Source: Hymenobacter tibetensis (GTDB taxonomy: Bacteria > Bacteroidota > Bacteroidia > Cytophagales > Hymenobacteraceae). Taken from it: DNA of 64,000 bases. Positions within the stretch are counted from its first letter, which is position 1, and the number at the start of each line of letters is the position of its first letter. Under the pieces are notes generated by a model. That model was not told the DNA's origin, did not search any database, and saw only the letters and a list, made by a program, of their open reading frames with translations. Where the stretch lies: assembly GCF_022827545.1 (NCBI RefSeq), contig NZ_CP094669.1:5511001-5575000 (forward strand), written 5' to 3'. The translations under genes were made by a program, and so were the position numbers. Positions 24,819 through 33,911 of this stretch are shown one piece after another.

Positions 24819-27473
24819 ATGCCTGCCGACTCACTGCTCCCACCTACTGCCTTACCTCCTTCCTTTCTTCCTACGCTACTGGAGTTGATGCCCGATGGCG
24901 TCGTGTATTACGTGCCTATCCTAGACGCGGCCGGCACCGTCGTTGATTTCCGTTTCATCTACCTCAATCCGGCAGCTCAGCGCATCTTGGCCTTGCCCAG
25001 CTCCCCCACAACAACCTACCTGGGGCAGTGGCCCAGTGCTGCCAAAACCGGAGCCTTCGATTTTCTGCGCGACACGTTCCTGTCGGATGCCCCGGCTCAC
25101 CGCGACGAATTTTACCGGGCCGATGGCTACGACCTCTTTCTGCGTGTGCAGGCTCGGCGGCTTGAAGAAGGGTTGCTACTGACGTTCACGGATGGCAATG
25201 ACCAGCCGCGCACAACCGTGGAACAAGCCCTCCGTGAAAGCCAGGCCCGCGAGCAAGCCGCACGAGCCGAGGCCGAACTGCATCGGGGCGAGTTGCAGCG
25301 CGTGTTCGAGTTGGCGCCGGTAGCCATTGCTGTGTACCGCGGCCCCAGCAATCTGGTGGAGCTGGCCAATACCACCACCTATGAGATATGGGGACTGCCC
25401 TACAAGCAAGGCCTAGGGCAACCGCTGCTGGATGTGTTGCCGGAACTGGTTGGGCAGGGGTTCGATACGCTTCTAGACCAAGTACGAACCACCGAGGAGC
25501 CCTACCGTGGCTACGGTATGCCGTCGCACCTACAGCGCAACGGCCGCACCGAAACCGTCTATTGGGACTTCATCTACTTGCCCATGTACGACGCCGAGGG
25601 GAAGGCCAATGGCGTTCTGACTGTGGCCAGCGACGTAACGGCGCAGGTACTGGCTCGCCAACAGATAGAGGAAAAGGAGCGCCAAACCAACCTGCTCAAC
25701 GAGGAGCTACGAGCGGCCAACGAGGAAATCCTGGCCAATAATGCCGCCATGGAGCGCGCGCAAACGGAACTCCGCCAACTAAACGAGCAATTGGAAGCCC
25801 GCGTAGCCGAGCGTACGAAGGAGCTGCACCACGCCCAAACCAGTGAGCAGCAAGCGCGGCAGCGAGCCGAGGCCCAACAGCAGGTGCTAACCAATGTATT
25901 CGAGCAAGCCCCCTTTGCGGTTATCCTGTTACGCGGGCCCGAATACGTAGTCGAACTGATAAACGAGCCCAGCGCGGTCATTCTCGGCACCATACGGGAG
26001 AAAATTCAAGGGCGGCCTATTTTTGAGGCGCTACCTACCTTGCGGGGGCAAGGGTTAGAGGACGTATACGCCCAGGTCTATCAGGGCGAGACAGTGGTGT
26101 TTGAAGAACTGCCCCTGCTCTTCGACCGCCACCATGCCTCCGACCTGCCCGACCAAGGGTATGTGCGTGCTGCCTACCTACCTTGGCGCGATGCACACGG
26201 AGAAATTATGGGGGTAATGGGCGTCGGCTACGAGGTAACCGCCCAGGTGCTGGCTCGCCAACAAGTGCAAGCCCTCAATGAGAACCTGACTGTTGCTCTC
26301 CAAGAAACCAAGTTGCAGCGCGAACAGCTGCGCGTGCTTACTGATGCCTTACCCGTACTTATTGGCTACCTGGACCGGGAGCGGCGCTACCAATTTGCCA
26401 ACGAAGCCTACCGGGCGTGGTTCAACCGCGACCCTGCTGCCTTGCTTGGGCAACACGTACAAGAGGTGGTGGGGGAGGCAGCCTACGCCACTACCAGCCG
26501 CTACATGGACCGGGCCCTGGCAGGGGAGCGGCTGCATTTCGAGAGCCGCATGGTGTACCGCGAGGATTTCATTAAGTACATCCATACCGACTACATTCCG
26601 GATGAACGCGATGGCGAGGTACGGGGATTTTACACCCTGGTCACGGATATTACCGAGCAAGCCTTGGCCCGCCATCAAATGGAAAACAGCCAGTTGCAAG
26701 TACAAGCCCTGAACGAAGAACTGGCGGCCATCAACGAGGAACTTACATCCACCAACGAAGACCTGAACGAGAGCAACGCCCGCCTCACCCGCACCAACGC
26801 CGACCTAGACAACTTCATCTACACCGCCTCACACGACCTAAAAGCCCCTATTACCAACATCGAAGGGTTGCTGCGGCTGCTCGAAGACGTGTTGCCAGAC
26901 ACGTGGCGCACCGACCCCGTACTGGCCCCGGTACTCACCCACATGCAAGAATCGGTGGAGCGGTTCACCCGCACCATTGCTCACCTCACCGAGGTCAGCA
27001 AGCTGCAGTTGGAATTCGACCACCCGGCCACTTCCACAGCCCTCGCCCCTATCCTCCACGATGTTCGCCAGGATTTGCAGCCGCTCTTCGCCGAAACAGG
27101 TGGACAGATGACCATAGACGTATACGAGTGCCCCACGCTGGTTATGTCCGAGAAGAACTTGCGTTCGGTGCTCTATAACTTGGTAAGCAACGCCCTCAAG
27201 TACTACCGCCCCGGACATGCGCCGCAGGTGCACATCAGCTGCACCCTAGAAGACGACCGCCGCGTGTTGCGGGTGCAAGACTTTGGCTTGGGTCTGGCCA
27301 AGGCGCAGCAGGTCAAGTTATTCCAGCTATTTCAGCGCCTGCATACCCACGTGGAAGGCACGGGTGTAGGGCTGTACATGGTCAAGAAGATGGTGGAGAA
27401 TGCGGGCGGCACCATTACCGTGCAAAGCCGAGAAGGCGAGGGCTCAACTTTCACGTTGTCGTTCCCAGCTTAG
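24819..27473 (+). CDS. multi-PAS sensor histidine kinase
   Basis: 884 residues, no membrane helix, so cytosolic. Four PAS-like domains in tandem (about 20-125, 175-290, 360-480 and 500-620) are separated by coiled-coil stretches (LNEELRAANEEILANN and LNEELAAINEELTSTNEDLNESN). The HisKA domain has H672 in TASHDLKAPI, and the ATPase domain shows NLVSNALKYY, VQDFGLGLAKAQ and TGVGLYMVKKMVENAGG. The PAS domains would sense ligands or redox state, and the kinase pass phosphate to a response regulator. None is coded nearby, making this an orphan kinase. ATG at 24765 in the same frame is an alternative start; MPADSLLPP at 24819 sits closer to the first domain. Confidence 0.9.
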   Translation: MPADSLLPPTALPPSFLPTLLELMPDGVVYYVPILDAAGTVVDFRFIYLNPAAQRILALPSSPTTTYLGQWPSAAKTGAFDFLRDTFLSDAPAHRDEFYRADGYDLFLRVQARRLEEGLLLTFTDGNDQPRTTVEQALRESQAREQAARAEAELHRGELQRVFELAPVAIAVYRGPSNLVELANTTTYEIWGLPYKQGLGQPLLDVLPELVGQGFDTLLDQVRTTEEPYRGYGMPSHLQRNGRTETVYWDFIYLPMYDAEGKANGVLTVASDVTAQVLARQQIEEKERQTNLLNEELRAANEEILANNAAMERAQTELRQLNEQLEARVAERTKELHHAQTSEQQARQRAEAQQQVLTNVFEQAPFAVILLRGPEYVVELINEPSAVILGTIREKIQGRPIFEALPTLRGQGLEDVYAQVYQGETVVFEELPLLFDRHHASDLPDQGYVRAAYLPWRDAHGEIMGVMGVGYEVTAQVLARQQVQALNENLTVALQETKLQREQLRVLTDALPVLIGYLDRERRYQFANEAYRAWFNRDPAALLGQHVQEVVGEAAYATTSRYMDRALAGERLHFESRMVYREDFIKYIHTDYIPDERDGEVRGFYTLVTDITEQALARHQMENSQLQVQALNEELAAINEELTSTNEDLNESNARLTRTNADLDNFIYTASHDLKAPITNIEGLLRLLEDVLPDTWRTDPVLAPVLTHMQESVERFTRTIAHLTEVSKLQLEFDHPATSTALAPILHDVRQDLQPLFAETGGQMTIDVYECPTLVMSEKNLRSVLYNLVSNALKYYRPGHAPQVHISCTLEDDRRVLRVQDFGLGLAKAQQVKLFQLFQRLHTHVEGTGVGLYMVKKMVENAGGTITVQSREGEGSTFTLSFPA

Positions 27474-27802
27474 CAGCCCCCACGATTCTGCATAGGCGCC
27501 GGAGCTACCCGTGTAAGATAGAAGTCCAGCCAGCCCTACGAAAGCAGGCATGCTGCACTAGCCAGAAGATCAAGCGGATGTACTGCATGTACTGTAGCCG
27601 CCGTGGTGCTCTAGCGCGCGAGCAGCACCGGCAGCGGGCTAGGAAGCACTACCTGCGCTTTGACGCTGCAGCAAGCATGCTGGTACTGGTCTTACTGGCT
27701 CCCCAACAAGCTTCAAGGCCGCTATTCGGTGAACTCATCGAAAGCCTGTAGCTTCACTGGCCTTAGCGGCACCTTCCCCTCCCCCAACCCACTGCATGGT
27801 AT
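27474..27802. other. intergenic region without recognisable features
   Basis: About 330 bases between the kinase and a small membrane protein. Open frames here lack family resemblance. I see no hairpin followed by T residues. Confidence 0.45.
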
Positions 27803-28126
27803 ATGGCTGATGTTACTGAGAAATCTGGGCCGCTGGCGTTGCTGGTAGGGTTGGTGCTGTTTGTGGTTTTTGAAACGGTGGCCTACTACCTGCTTGAGTG
27901 GGCTACGTCGCCGCTGGGAATGCCCGACCAGATGCAGCCCGAAAACACCATTGTTCCAAACTGGGTGAAGACCGTGGTGTTTCTGCTGCTGCATCTGGTG
28001 CTGGTGGTGGTGGCCGTGCTGACGCTCAGCAACCAACTGCCGCGCCGCTACCGAGGTCAGGTAATGGGCTGGTTTTACTTGTCGTTGCTGATGGGGTTCG
28101 TGCTTCTGATTCCGTTGTTTGGCTAG
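27803..28126 (+). CDS. small membrane protein, unknown function
   Basis: 107 residues with three membrane helices (about 11-32, 55-77 and 87-106) joined by short loops; the first loop carries LEWATSPLGMPDQMQPEN. No Cys or catalytic pattern. Codon use fits the genome. It is expressed alone and converges with the Hsp20 gene, sharing the hairpin region between them. Confidence 0.65.
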   Translation: MADVTEKSGPLALLVGLVLFVVFETVAYYLLEWATSPLGMPDQMQPENTIVPNWVKTVVFLLLHLVLVVVAVLTLSNQLPRRYRGQVMGWFYLSLLMGFVLLIPLFG

Positions 28127-28194
28127 CGTGGCTTTAGGTGAGGTGTGACAGAATATGCAGCTCCCGTGGTTTTCAGTTGAGGAGACGTAAGGGC

Positions 28195-28224
28195 AAAAAA
28201 AAGCCACTGCACAGGGCAGTGGCT
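28195..28224 (-). terminator. rho-independent terminator of the Hsp20 gene
   Basis: Arms 28202-28210 and 28216-28224 pair over nine bases. On the minus strand the stem is followed by eight T residues, the clearest T tail in the window. Confidence 0.9.
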
Positions 28225-28278
28225 CATTGAGAAAGGTGCCGGTCGGTCCCGGCGTTATAAGCAAGCGCGTCGCGGAGC

Positions 28279-28662
28279 TTAGCGCTGCTTGATTTCGATT
28301 TCGCGCTGCTGGCTGCTAGGGTCCAAGTAGGGAATGCGCACTTGCAGTTCGTTGTTTTCGTGAACGGCGTCGATGCGTGTCAAGTCCAGGTTGGTGGGCA
28401 GGTCCAGGATGCGCGTGAAGAGGGGTGCACCTAGCTGGTCTTCAGGCTGGTGACGAAACTCGCCATACACCGTCATGCGGCTGTTATGGAGTACAACGTG
28501 AATATTTTCGGGGCTAACGGTTGGGGCAGCGACTCGAATAACCACGCCTTTCTTTAGCTTGTCGATCCGCATCTGAGCTTGCGCAATGCCACCACCCAAC
28601 GTGTTGAGCAGATCTAATTGCGGGGCCATGTTGCGGATGAATTCTCGGCTTATCAGGTTCAT
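28279..28662 (-). CDS. Hsp20/alpha-crystallin family small heat-shock protein
   Basis: 127 residues. The alpha-crystallin fold is seen as VIRVAAPTVSPENIHVVLHNSRMTVYGEF in the first half and TRILDLPTNLDLTRIDAVHENNELQVRIPY, the conserved beta8-beta9 region, in the second, ending in REIEIKQR. The N-terminal arm (about 40 residues) is short. Such proteins are holdases that keep unfolding proteins soluble, forming oligomers. Upstream on the minus strand a purine-rich AAAAGGAGA lies about eight bases before the ATG, a rare Shine-Dalgarno-like sequence for this genome and a sign of strong translation. Confidence 0.85.
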   Translation of the reverse strand: MNLISREFIRNMAPQLDLLNTLGGGIAQAQMRIDKLKKGVVIRVAAPTVSPENIHVVLHNSRMTVYGEFRHQPEDQLGAPLFTRILDLPTNLDLTRIDAVHENNELQVRIPYLDPSSQQREIEIKQR

Positions 28663-28898
28663 GGGCTAGGTCTCCTTTTGTAGTTACGAGAGGGTTATCA
28701 CAAACCATGTACCAACTTCTTTGCAGCCGACTAGAACCTATACCCCAGACATAAAGGCAGGCTAATAAGCCTAACCGGCAGGGTATTACGGCCATTGTGT
28801 CTGGCGCAGAAACCGGCTTTTCACGTGACTTTCCCCCTGCCTTACCGCTCTGCGTATAAAGGGTTTCAGCGATACATTCATTTGCTATTCCGCTTTCT

Positions 28899-29564
28899 AT
28901 GCAGCCCCACACCTTTTCCACTACTCGTACGGCGCGCTACTACAGCCTGGGAGAGCCAGGGCCCGCTATTCAGCACATCTGGTTCTGCTTGCACGGTCAT
29001 GATCAGCCCATTGCCGAGTTGGCAGCCCAACTCGCCCCCCTCGATACGCCAGAGCGCCTCCTGATTTTGCCGGAAGCCCTAGCTCGCCACAATCAGCCCG
29101 CCACCCCACCCGATACCAGCGGAATCACTGTGTCGGCTTGGTTTGCTATGGATGCGCTAGAGCCCGACCTGAACGACCTCACGCATTACCTTAACTCTCT
29201 GGCCGACCAAGTACGATCTGCCTGCCCGCCACAGACGCCCGTAACGGTGCTGGGGTACGGGCACGGGGCCGCCGCCGCCTGCCGTTGGCTGGCAACCAGC
29301 CCTATCGTGTATGAGCGGCTGGTGTTGTACGCCGCCATCTTCCCCCCCGAAATCAACCGGCGGGCCACCCTGGCGGCGCTACCCAGGCTGCCCGTAGAAG
29401 TGGTATCCACCACCGCCGATATATACACGCCCGAAGCCGCCGGCGAAGGATTGGTGCAGGATCTGCGCGACGCGGGCCTCACGGTGTACCTGCGCCATGC
29501 TGCCCCAGGCCCTATTACGCTAGCTGCCCTGGGTGCCGGCGCCGAAGCGGCCTCGTCGTCATAA
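28899..29564 (+). CDS. alpha/beta hydrolase-fold protein lacking the nucleophile
   Basis: 221 residues, resembling the phospholipase/carboxylesterase type: FCLHGHDQPI near the N-terminus, a domain with ITVSAWFAMDA, then LGYGHGAAAACRWL at about 118-131 where family members have a G-x-S-x-G elbow. Here the serine position is G121. The catalytic His region near the C-terminus also looks altered (RHAAPGPITLAALG), while an Asp-containing loop (TADIYTPEAAG) remains. It is thus probably not an active serine esterase; it may bind a ligand or a partner. A strong terminator follows. Confidence 0.78.
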   Translation: MQPHTFSTTRTARYYSLGEPGPAIQHIWFCLHGHDQPIAELAAQLAPLDTPERLLILPEALARHNQPATPPDTSGITVSAWFAMDALEPDLNDLTHYLNSLADQVRSACPPQTPVTVLGYGHGAAAACRWLATSPIVYERLVLYAAIFPPEINRRATLAALPRLPVEVVSTTADIYTPEAAGEGLVQDLRDAGLTVYLRHAAPGPITLAALGAGAEAASSS

Positions 29565-29635
29565 GTCCTCTTGCTTACCCACCCGGATACCAGCCCCTCG
29601 ACATAAGAGCCGCGCTGAAAAGCCCCAGAAAACTG

Positions 29636-29681
29636 AAGCCTACGCCCAGAGCAACCTACTGCTCTGGGCGTAGGCTTTATT
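29636..29681 (+). terminator. rho-independent terminator
   Basis: Perfect 18-base arms 29636-29653 and 29660-29677 with a six-base loop, followed by a TATTG tail. It closes the transcript of the hydrolase-fold gene. Confidence 0.85.
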
Positions 29682-29995
29682 GTGCGCGACGGATTCGCAG
29701 TTCCTTCAATCAACAGGCTGCTTATTCTTAACTGCACTATAGTACTCAGACGCCCTCCTTAAAAGTCAGCTACCAACGTTATTTATATACTGACTATAAG
29801 TACTTTATATGCAAGATAGAAGCTATTCGTAAAGTCTGATTTATGGCAAGTTTAGTTGGGTGATGCGCTGCAATCTGAACACCTTTCTTCCCTGATACGC
29901 CTGCTCTAATTGAAGGCCCCAAGGGCAAGCGAAGTAGGGCAGCAATACAAGCCGCAAAACGTCAGTAGCAACGACAGTTTGTCACTTACAAGCAT
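29682..29995. other. AT-rich promoter region of the lipid-type cluster
   Basis: 314 bases, far richer in A and T than the flanking genes (for example around 29775-29845). I see no gene. It must carry the promoter of the operon that starts at 29996; I found no exact TAnnTTTG box in a standard place. Confidence 0.5.
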
Positions 29996-31420
29996 ATGAA
30001 CCTCAACTACTTCGAGCTGATACGTACCACCCTGGCCCAGCAACCGGATCAGGTATGTATCGTGTGGCCCGCGACAGTTGGGTCTTCGGTAGCGGCTGAG
30101 TCTTACACTGCCCGCTCGATTCTGAACCGGGTAGGAGAGTACCACGAAAACCTACTCGCGCATGGGGTGCAAGCTGGCAACCCCGTGGTGCTGGCGTTGC
30201 CCGTAAGCGTGGAGTTGATTTGCGCGCTGCTAGCGGTTATGGCACTTGGCGCCACTCCCGTGCTGCCCCCAGCGGGGTCTTCGGTCGGGCAGATAGCACG
30301 GCTGGCCCGTAAGTCGGGTGCTGGGGTGGTGATGGTTGCTTCTCCCGTAGGCTTACTAGGGCGCATGGCCGCGCGCGCATTCGGTGTCCGGATATGCGTT
30401 GGCACTCCATCGGTTCGGGTAGCTGCGCCCTGGGCAACGGCTGCGGTGTCGGCGCAACAGGCTGCACTGGTGTCACATAGTTCTGGCTCTACGGGCGCGG
30501 CCAAGGCTATTCGGCGCAGCCACCAGGTGCTGCGGGCGCAGCACGAAGCCATAAAGGCGGTGTTTCCGCCTTGGCCTGGGCAGCGGGACTTTCCGCTGTT
30601 TCCGAACATCCTGCTGCACAACCTAGCGGCGGGCGTGGTAAGCGTGTTGCCGGCCGTGCCGTGGGCCGCTATGCAACACCTCGACCCGGCGCGGATTATA
30701 GCTCAACTGGTGCACGAGCGGGTCCAAACCCTAACGGGTAATGCGTTCTACTTCAGTGCGTTGCTCACGTATCTGCGGCAACACCTAGTGGCCTTACCCG
30801 AGGTGGTAGCCGTTGGCATTGGCGGCTCCCCGGTGCCCGAACCGCTAGCTCAGGAGATGCGGCAGTTCTTTCCGAATGCAACGGTTCACATTATATATGG
30901 CTCATCGGAAGCGGAACCTATTGCCGTGCGACCGGTATGCACTCCTGCCCCCAACCCACTAGCCGGCTACTGCGTGGGAACCATCCAGGCGGGGCTTGAA
31001 TGGCGCATCGAGCTGCTGGGGCACTTAAACCGGGGCCACGCAGTGGGCGAGCTATGGGTGCGGGGTGCCCACGTAGCCACCGCGCCCGGCCATTGGCTTC
31101 GCACCGGCGACTATGGCTATGTGGCAGACAACCAATTATTTCTAACCGGCCGCCAAGGCAATGAACGCGTGCATGAGGGGGTACAGCACTATCAAATCGA
31201 GCAGTTGCTATACCACCTGCCCGGCGTCGAGCGAGTGGCTGCCCGCTCCGACGCGGCGGGCTTCACGGTGTTCGTGCAAGGCTCCGTGAGTTCAGAGACG
31301 GTGCAGGAAACCATGGCCAAGAACTTCCCGCCCGCGTGCTGCCTCGCCGTCCACTTGCGCTCCAGCCTACCCGTCGATGCCCGCCATCATTCCAAGATTC
31401 TCTACTCCCAGCTTCGCTAA
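29996..31420 (+). CDS. AMP-binding (adenylate-forming) enzyme
   Basis: 474 residues of the class I adenylate-forming superfamily. Motifs: ATP loop SHSSGSTGAAKAI at residues 160-172, IYGSSEAEP around 300-308 (the acyl/adenine site), LRTGDYG with D372 that binds the ribose, and a C-terminal SKILYSQL with the catalytic Lys near 468. These enzymes activate a carboxylic acid as acyl-AMP, then hand it to CoA, a carrier protein or an amine. Whether the acid is a fatty, aryl or amino acid cannot be told. No carrier protein is adjacent. It is followed 128 bases later by the DUF3419 gene. Confidence 0.85.
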   Translation: MNLNYFELIRTTLAQQPDQVCIVWPATVGSSVAAESYTARSILNRVGEYHENLLAHGVQAGNPVVLALPVSVELICALLAVMALGATPVLPPAGSSVGQIARLARKSGAGVVMVASPVGLLGRMAARAFGVRICVGTPSVRVAAPWATAAVSAQQAALVSHSSGSTGAAKAIRRSHQVLRAQHEAIKAVFPPWPGQRDFPLFPNILLHNLAAGVVSVLPAVPWAAMQHLDPARIIAQLVHERVQTLTGNAFYFSALLTYLRQHLVALPEVVAVGIGGSPVPEPLAQEMRQFFPNATVHIIYGSSEAEPIAVRPVCTPAPNPLAGYCVGTIQAGLEWRIELLGHLNRGHAVGELWVRGAHVATAPGHWLRTGDYGYVADNQLFLTGRQGNERVHEGVQHYQIEQLLYHLPGVERVAARSDAAGFTVFVQGSVSSETVQETMAKNFPPACCLAVHLRSSLPVDARHHSKILYSQLR

Positions 31421-31548
31421 CCATTAAAGCAACAATCTTGATTTAGCAGGCTAGATACTTTATAAACAGACAATTAACCAGCCTTATTCTTGCCCTTATT
31501 ACCTGGCTACTGCACCGTCCTTCCTTTCCAAGCTCCACCTTTCACAAC

Positions 31549-32685
31549 ATGAAATCCGAGTTCTACAATGTTGCCTTGGACCGCATCCGCTACTCCTTGG
31601 TGTGGGAAGACAGCCGCACCCTGTACCAGGCATTGTCGGTTCGTTCCGCCGACCACGTGCTGGTTGTGACGTCGGCGGGCTGCAATGCCCTGAACGTGCT
31701 GCTTAAAAACCCGCAGCATGTAACCGCCATCGACCTGAATCCGGTGCAGAACCAACTGCTGCACTTCAAGCTGCATCTTATCCGCCACCACAGCCAGGCG
31801 GTTCTGCGCGCGTTGCTGGGCTTGGATGGCGCAGAGGCGGTGGCGCCTGCGTGGCAGCAGGTAGCTCCTACGCTGCCCGCGGCGGAACAACCGTACTGGG
31901 CAGCTTTTTTCGAGAGCCATCCGGCGGGTATACTCACGGCCGGGCGCCTGGAAAGCTACATCACCGGGTTTTTGGCCACCCTAGACCCTAGTATTCAGCG
32001 CAACGTGCGGCGGCTCATTCAGTTCGATTCGGTGGCGGTGCAATACGCGTACTTCACGCAGGTAGTGGAAGCCACCTCGTTTCAAGAGCAATTCATTCAC
32101 TATTTCGACGAAGCAAACCTGAGCAAGGGCCGCGACCCACGCCTGTTTCGCTACGCCGAAGAATCGGGAGGCGCGGCGTTCTACGCGCGGCTCCGTGATA
32201 CGCTGGCAACAGAGCTGGTGCAAGACAACTTCTTTTTCCGGTTCTTCTTTTTCGGGCCAGAAAACTTGCCGGAGCAGATACTTCCTCCCTGCTACCAAGC
32301 CCGCAACTTCGAGCTGCTACGCCAGCAGATCGGCAACCTTACCATCGTAACCGGCGACGCGGTGGACTATCTGCGTAGTGGCGCAGGTCAGCGTATCACC
32401 AAAGCCAGCTTCTCGAATATTTTTGAATACATCAGCCCCGCTGAATTTCAACGCATTGTCAGCCAGCTATTTGCGGCGGGCAGCAGGCCACTGCGGGCCG
32501 TATACTGGAATCTGCTGCAAGATCAGGGCGCTAGGAACCCGGAATGCTATCCACCCTTGGCGGAGGAAGTGTCGGAAAGCCTATCCAAGCAGGAAGCGTG
32601 CTTCTACTTCCGCAATGTGCGCGTGCTGGACTCCCGCTTAGCAGCCGTACCATCAGCTCCTAAACTCCTGGCGTACTATGAATAA
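31549..32685 (+). CDS. DUF3419 family (BtaA-like) protein
   Basis: 378 residues. It matches the BtaA/DUF3419 pattern: YSLVWEDSRTLYQAL at the N-terminus, SAGCNALNVLL and AIDLNPVQNQLLHFKL (the S-adenosylmethionine fold), and NIFEYISPAEFQRI before the C-terminal domain. BtaA transfers a 3-amino-3-carboxypropyl group from S-adenosylmethionine to diacylglycerol, the first step to betaine lipids. No BtaB-like methyltransferase is next to it. The product here may therefore be a homoserine-type lipid or a related compound. Its end overlaps the phosphotransferase gene by eight bases. Confidence 0.87.
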   Translation: MKSEFYNVALDRIRYSLVWEDSRTLYQALSVRSADHVLVVTSAGCNALNVLLKNPQHVTAIDLNPVQNQLLHFKLHLIRHHSQAVLRALLGLDGAEAVAPAWQQVAPTLPAAEQPYWAAFFESHPAGILTAGRLESYITGFLATLDPSIQRNVRRLIQFDSVAVQYAYFTQVVEATSFQEQFIHYFDEANLSKGRDPRLFRYAEESGGAAFYARLRDTLATELVQDNFFFRFFFFGPENLPEQILPPCYQARNFELLRQQIGNLTIVTGDAVDYLRSGAGQRITKASFSNIFEYISPAEFQRIVSQLFAAGSRPLRAVYWNLLQDQGARNPECYPPLAEEVSESLSKQEACFYFRNVRVLDSRLAAVPSAPKLLAYYE

Positions 32686-33877
32686 GCAACCCGAAACCGA
32701 CCTTTTGGCCCCGGCTTTTCTGGAAGCCATGCTAGCCGCCCATGCCCCCCACCAAACCGTGCGGGTGCTGAGCGTGGTGCCCTTCCCCCTCGACAATTCA
32801 GCCAGCATTCTCGTAACGCTCACGGCCGGACAAAGCACTAAAACAATAGGGCACTTTGGCTTGACGGTGACGCTGGACGTTGACGGCGAAAGGCAGGTGC
32901 ACGATATGGTGTTGAAAGTCAAGCCCAATGGCCGCGAGATTTCCGCCATGCTGGCGAGCCTGGCCGTAGCGTGCGGCGGCGAGCTGGCCGCCGTGTACCC
33001 AAGTGTAGCCACTAGAACCGGTTTTCAGCACACCCATAAGCGCGAGCTGGAAGTGTGCCAGCTCCCCGCCGCCGACCCGATAGTGCGCATCTGGGGCACC
33101 TATGCTGATGACGAAGCGGAAGTGTATTGCGTGCTCATGGAATATTTGCAGGACGTAACGCTGCTGAACTCGGTGATGGCGCCCCACGCCTGGACCGACC
33201 AGCACCTGCGCACAGCGCTGACGCAGCTGGCCACCTGGCACGCCCGCTACCTAACCACCGGAGCATCCGTTCCGAGCTGGCTCGATATACCCTCGGCGGC
33301 TTACATGCAGGAAATGAGCCCGCTCTGGGCGGCCTTGCTTACCAACGCAGCCACGCACTTCCCGGACCTCTATACCACCGAACGGACCGAGCTATTGCGC
33401 GCCGCCATCCAGCAGATACCCTCTTACTGGGCTTGGCAGGCAAACCGCCCTAAAACGTTGATTCACAACGACCTGAACCCGCGCAACACTTGCTTTAAGA
33501 TGCAGCACAACGCCCTGCACCTGTGCGCCTACGACTGGGAGTTGGCAACCTACCAAGTGCCTTCTTATGACGTGGTAGAGCTCCTTTGCTTTGTACTAAC
33601 CGAGGACCGCTACCACCTGCGCCACGAGTACCTGGAACACTACCGCCAAGTCTTGCACAACCTCACGGGCCATTATGCTGATGCCGCGGCCTTTCGCCGG
33701 GAGGTGGGCTACGCCGCCTTGGATTTCGGCCTGCACCGTTTGGGCCTCTACCTCATGGCGCACGCGGTGAGTCCGTACCCGTTCTTGCCGCGCGTGGTGA
33801 ACAGCTACTTCGATACGCTGGCGCAGCTACTGGAGCCGAGTTGGGCGCAGCCGGTAGCGGTGGTGGAGTTTCAGTAG
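32678..33877 (+). CDS. aminoglycoside/choline kinase-like phosphotransferase
   Basis: 399 residues. The kinase catalytic loop is LIHNDLNPRN with D265, and the metal-binding loop is CAYDWELA with D286. An N-terminal lobe with beta strands (HDMVLKVKPNG carries the ATP-binding Lys) and a C-terminal helical lobe complete the fold. This superfamily includes choline/ethanolamine kinases, homoserine kinase ThrB2, macrolide and aminoglycoside kinases, and ecdysteroid-type kinases. Overlap with the DUF3419 gene by eight bases argues for co-translation and a shared substrate, most easily the polar headgroup or the lipid made by that enzyme. Antibiotic inactivation cannot be excluded. Confidence 0.8.
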   Translation: MNKQPETDLLAPAFLEAMLAAHAPHQTVRVLSVVPFPLDNSASILVTLTAGQSTKTIGHFGLTVTLDVDGERQVHDMVLKVKPNGREISAMLASLAVACGGELAAVYPSVATRTGFQHTHKRELEVCQLPAADPIVRIWGTYADDEAEVYCVLMEYLQDVTLLNSVMAPHAWTDQHLRTALTQLATWHARYLTTGASVPSWLDIPSAAYMQEMSPLWAALLTNAATHFPDLYTTERTELLRAAIQQIPSYWAWQANRPKTLIHNDLNPRNTCFKMQHNALHLCAYDWELATYQVPSYDVVELLCFVLTEDRYHLRHEYLEHYRQVLHNLTGHYADAAAFRREVGYAALDFGLHRLGLYLMAHAVSPYPFLPRVVNSYFDTLAQLLEPSWAQPVAVVEFQ

Positions 33878-33911
33878 CCGCTTTCCCAACATATCCAGGC
33901 GAGCTACTCCG

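Noticed and set aside
29996..31420. Calling the adenylate-forming enzyme a nonribosomal peptide module
   Set aside because: No carrier or condensation domain follows; it is a stand-alone enzyme.
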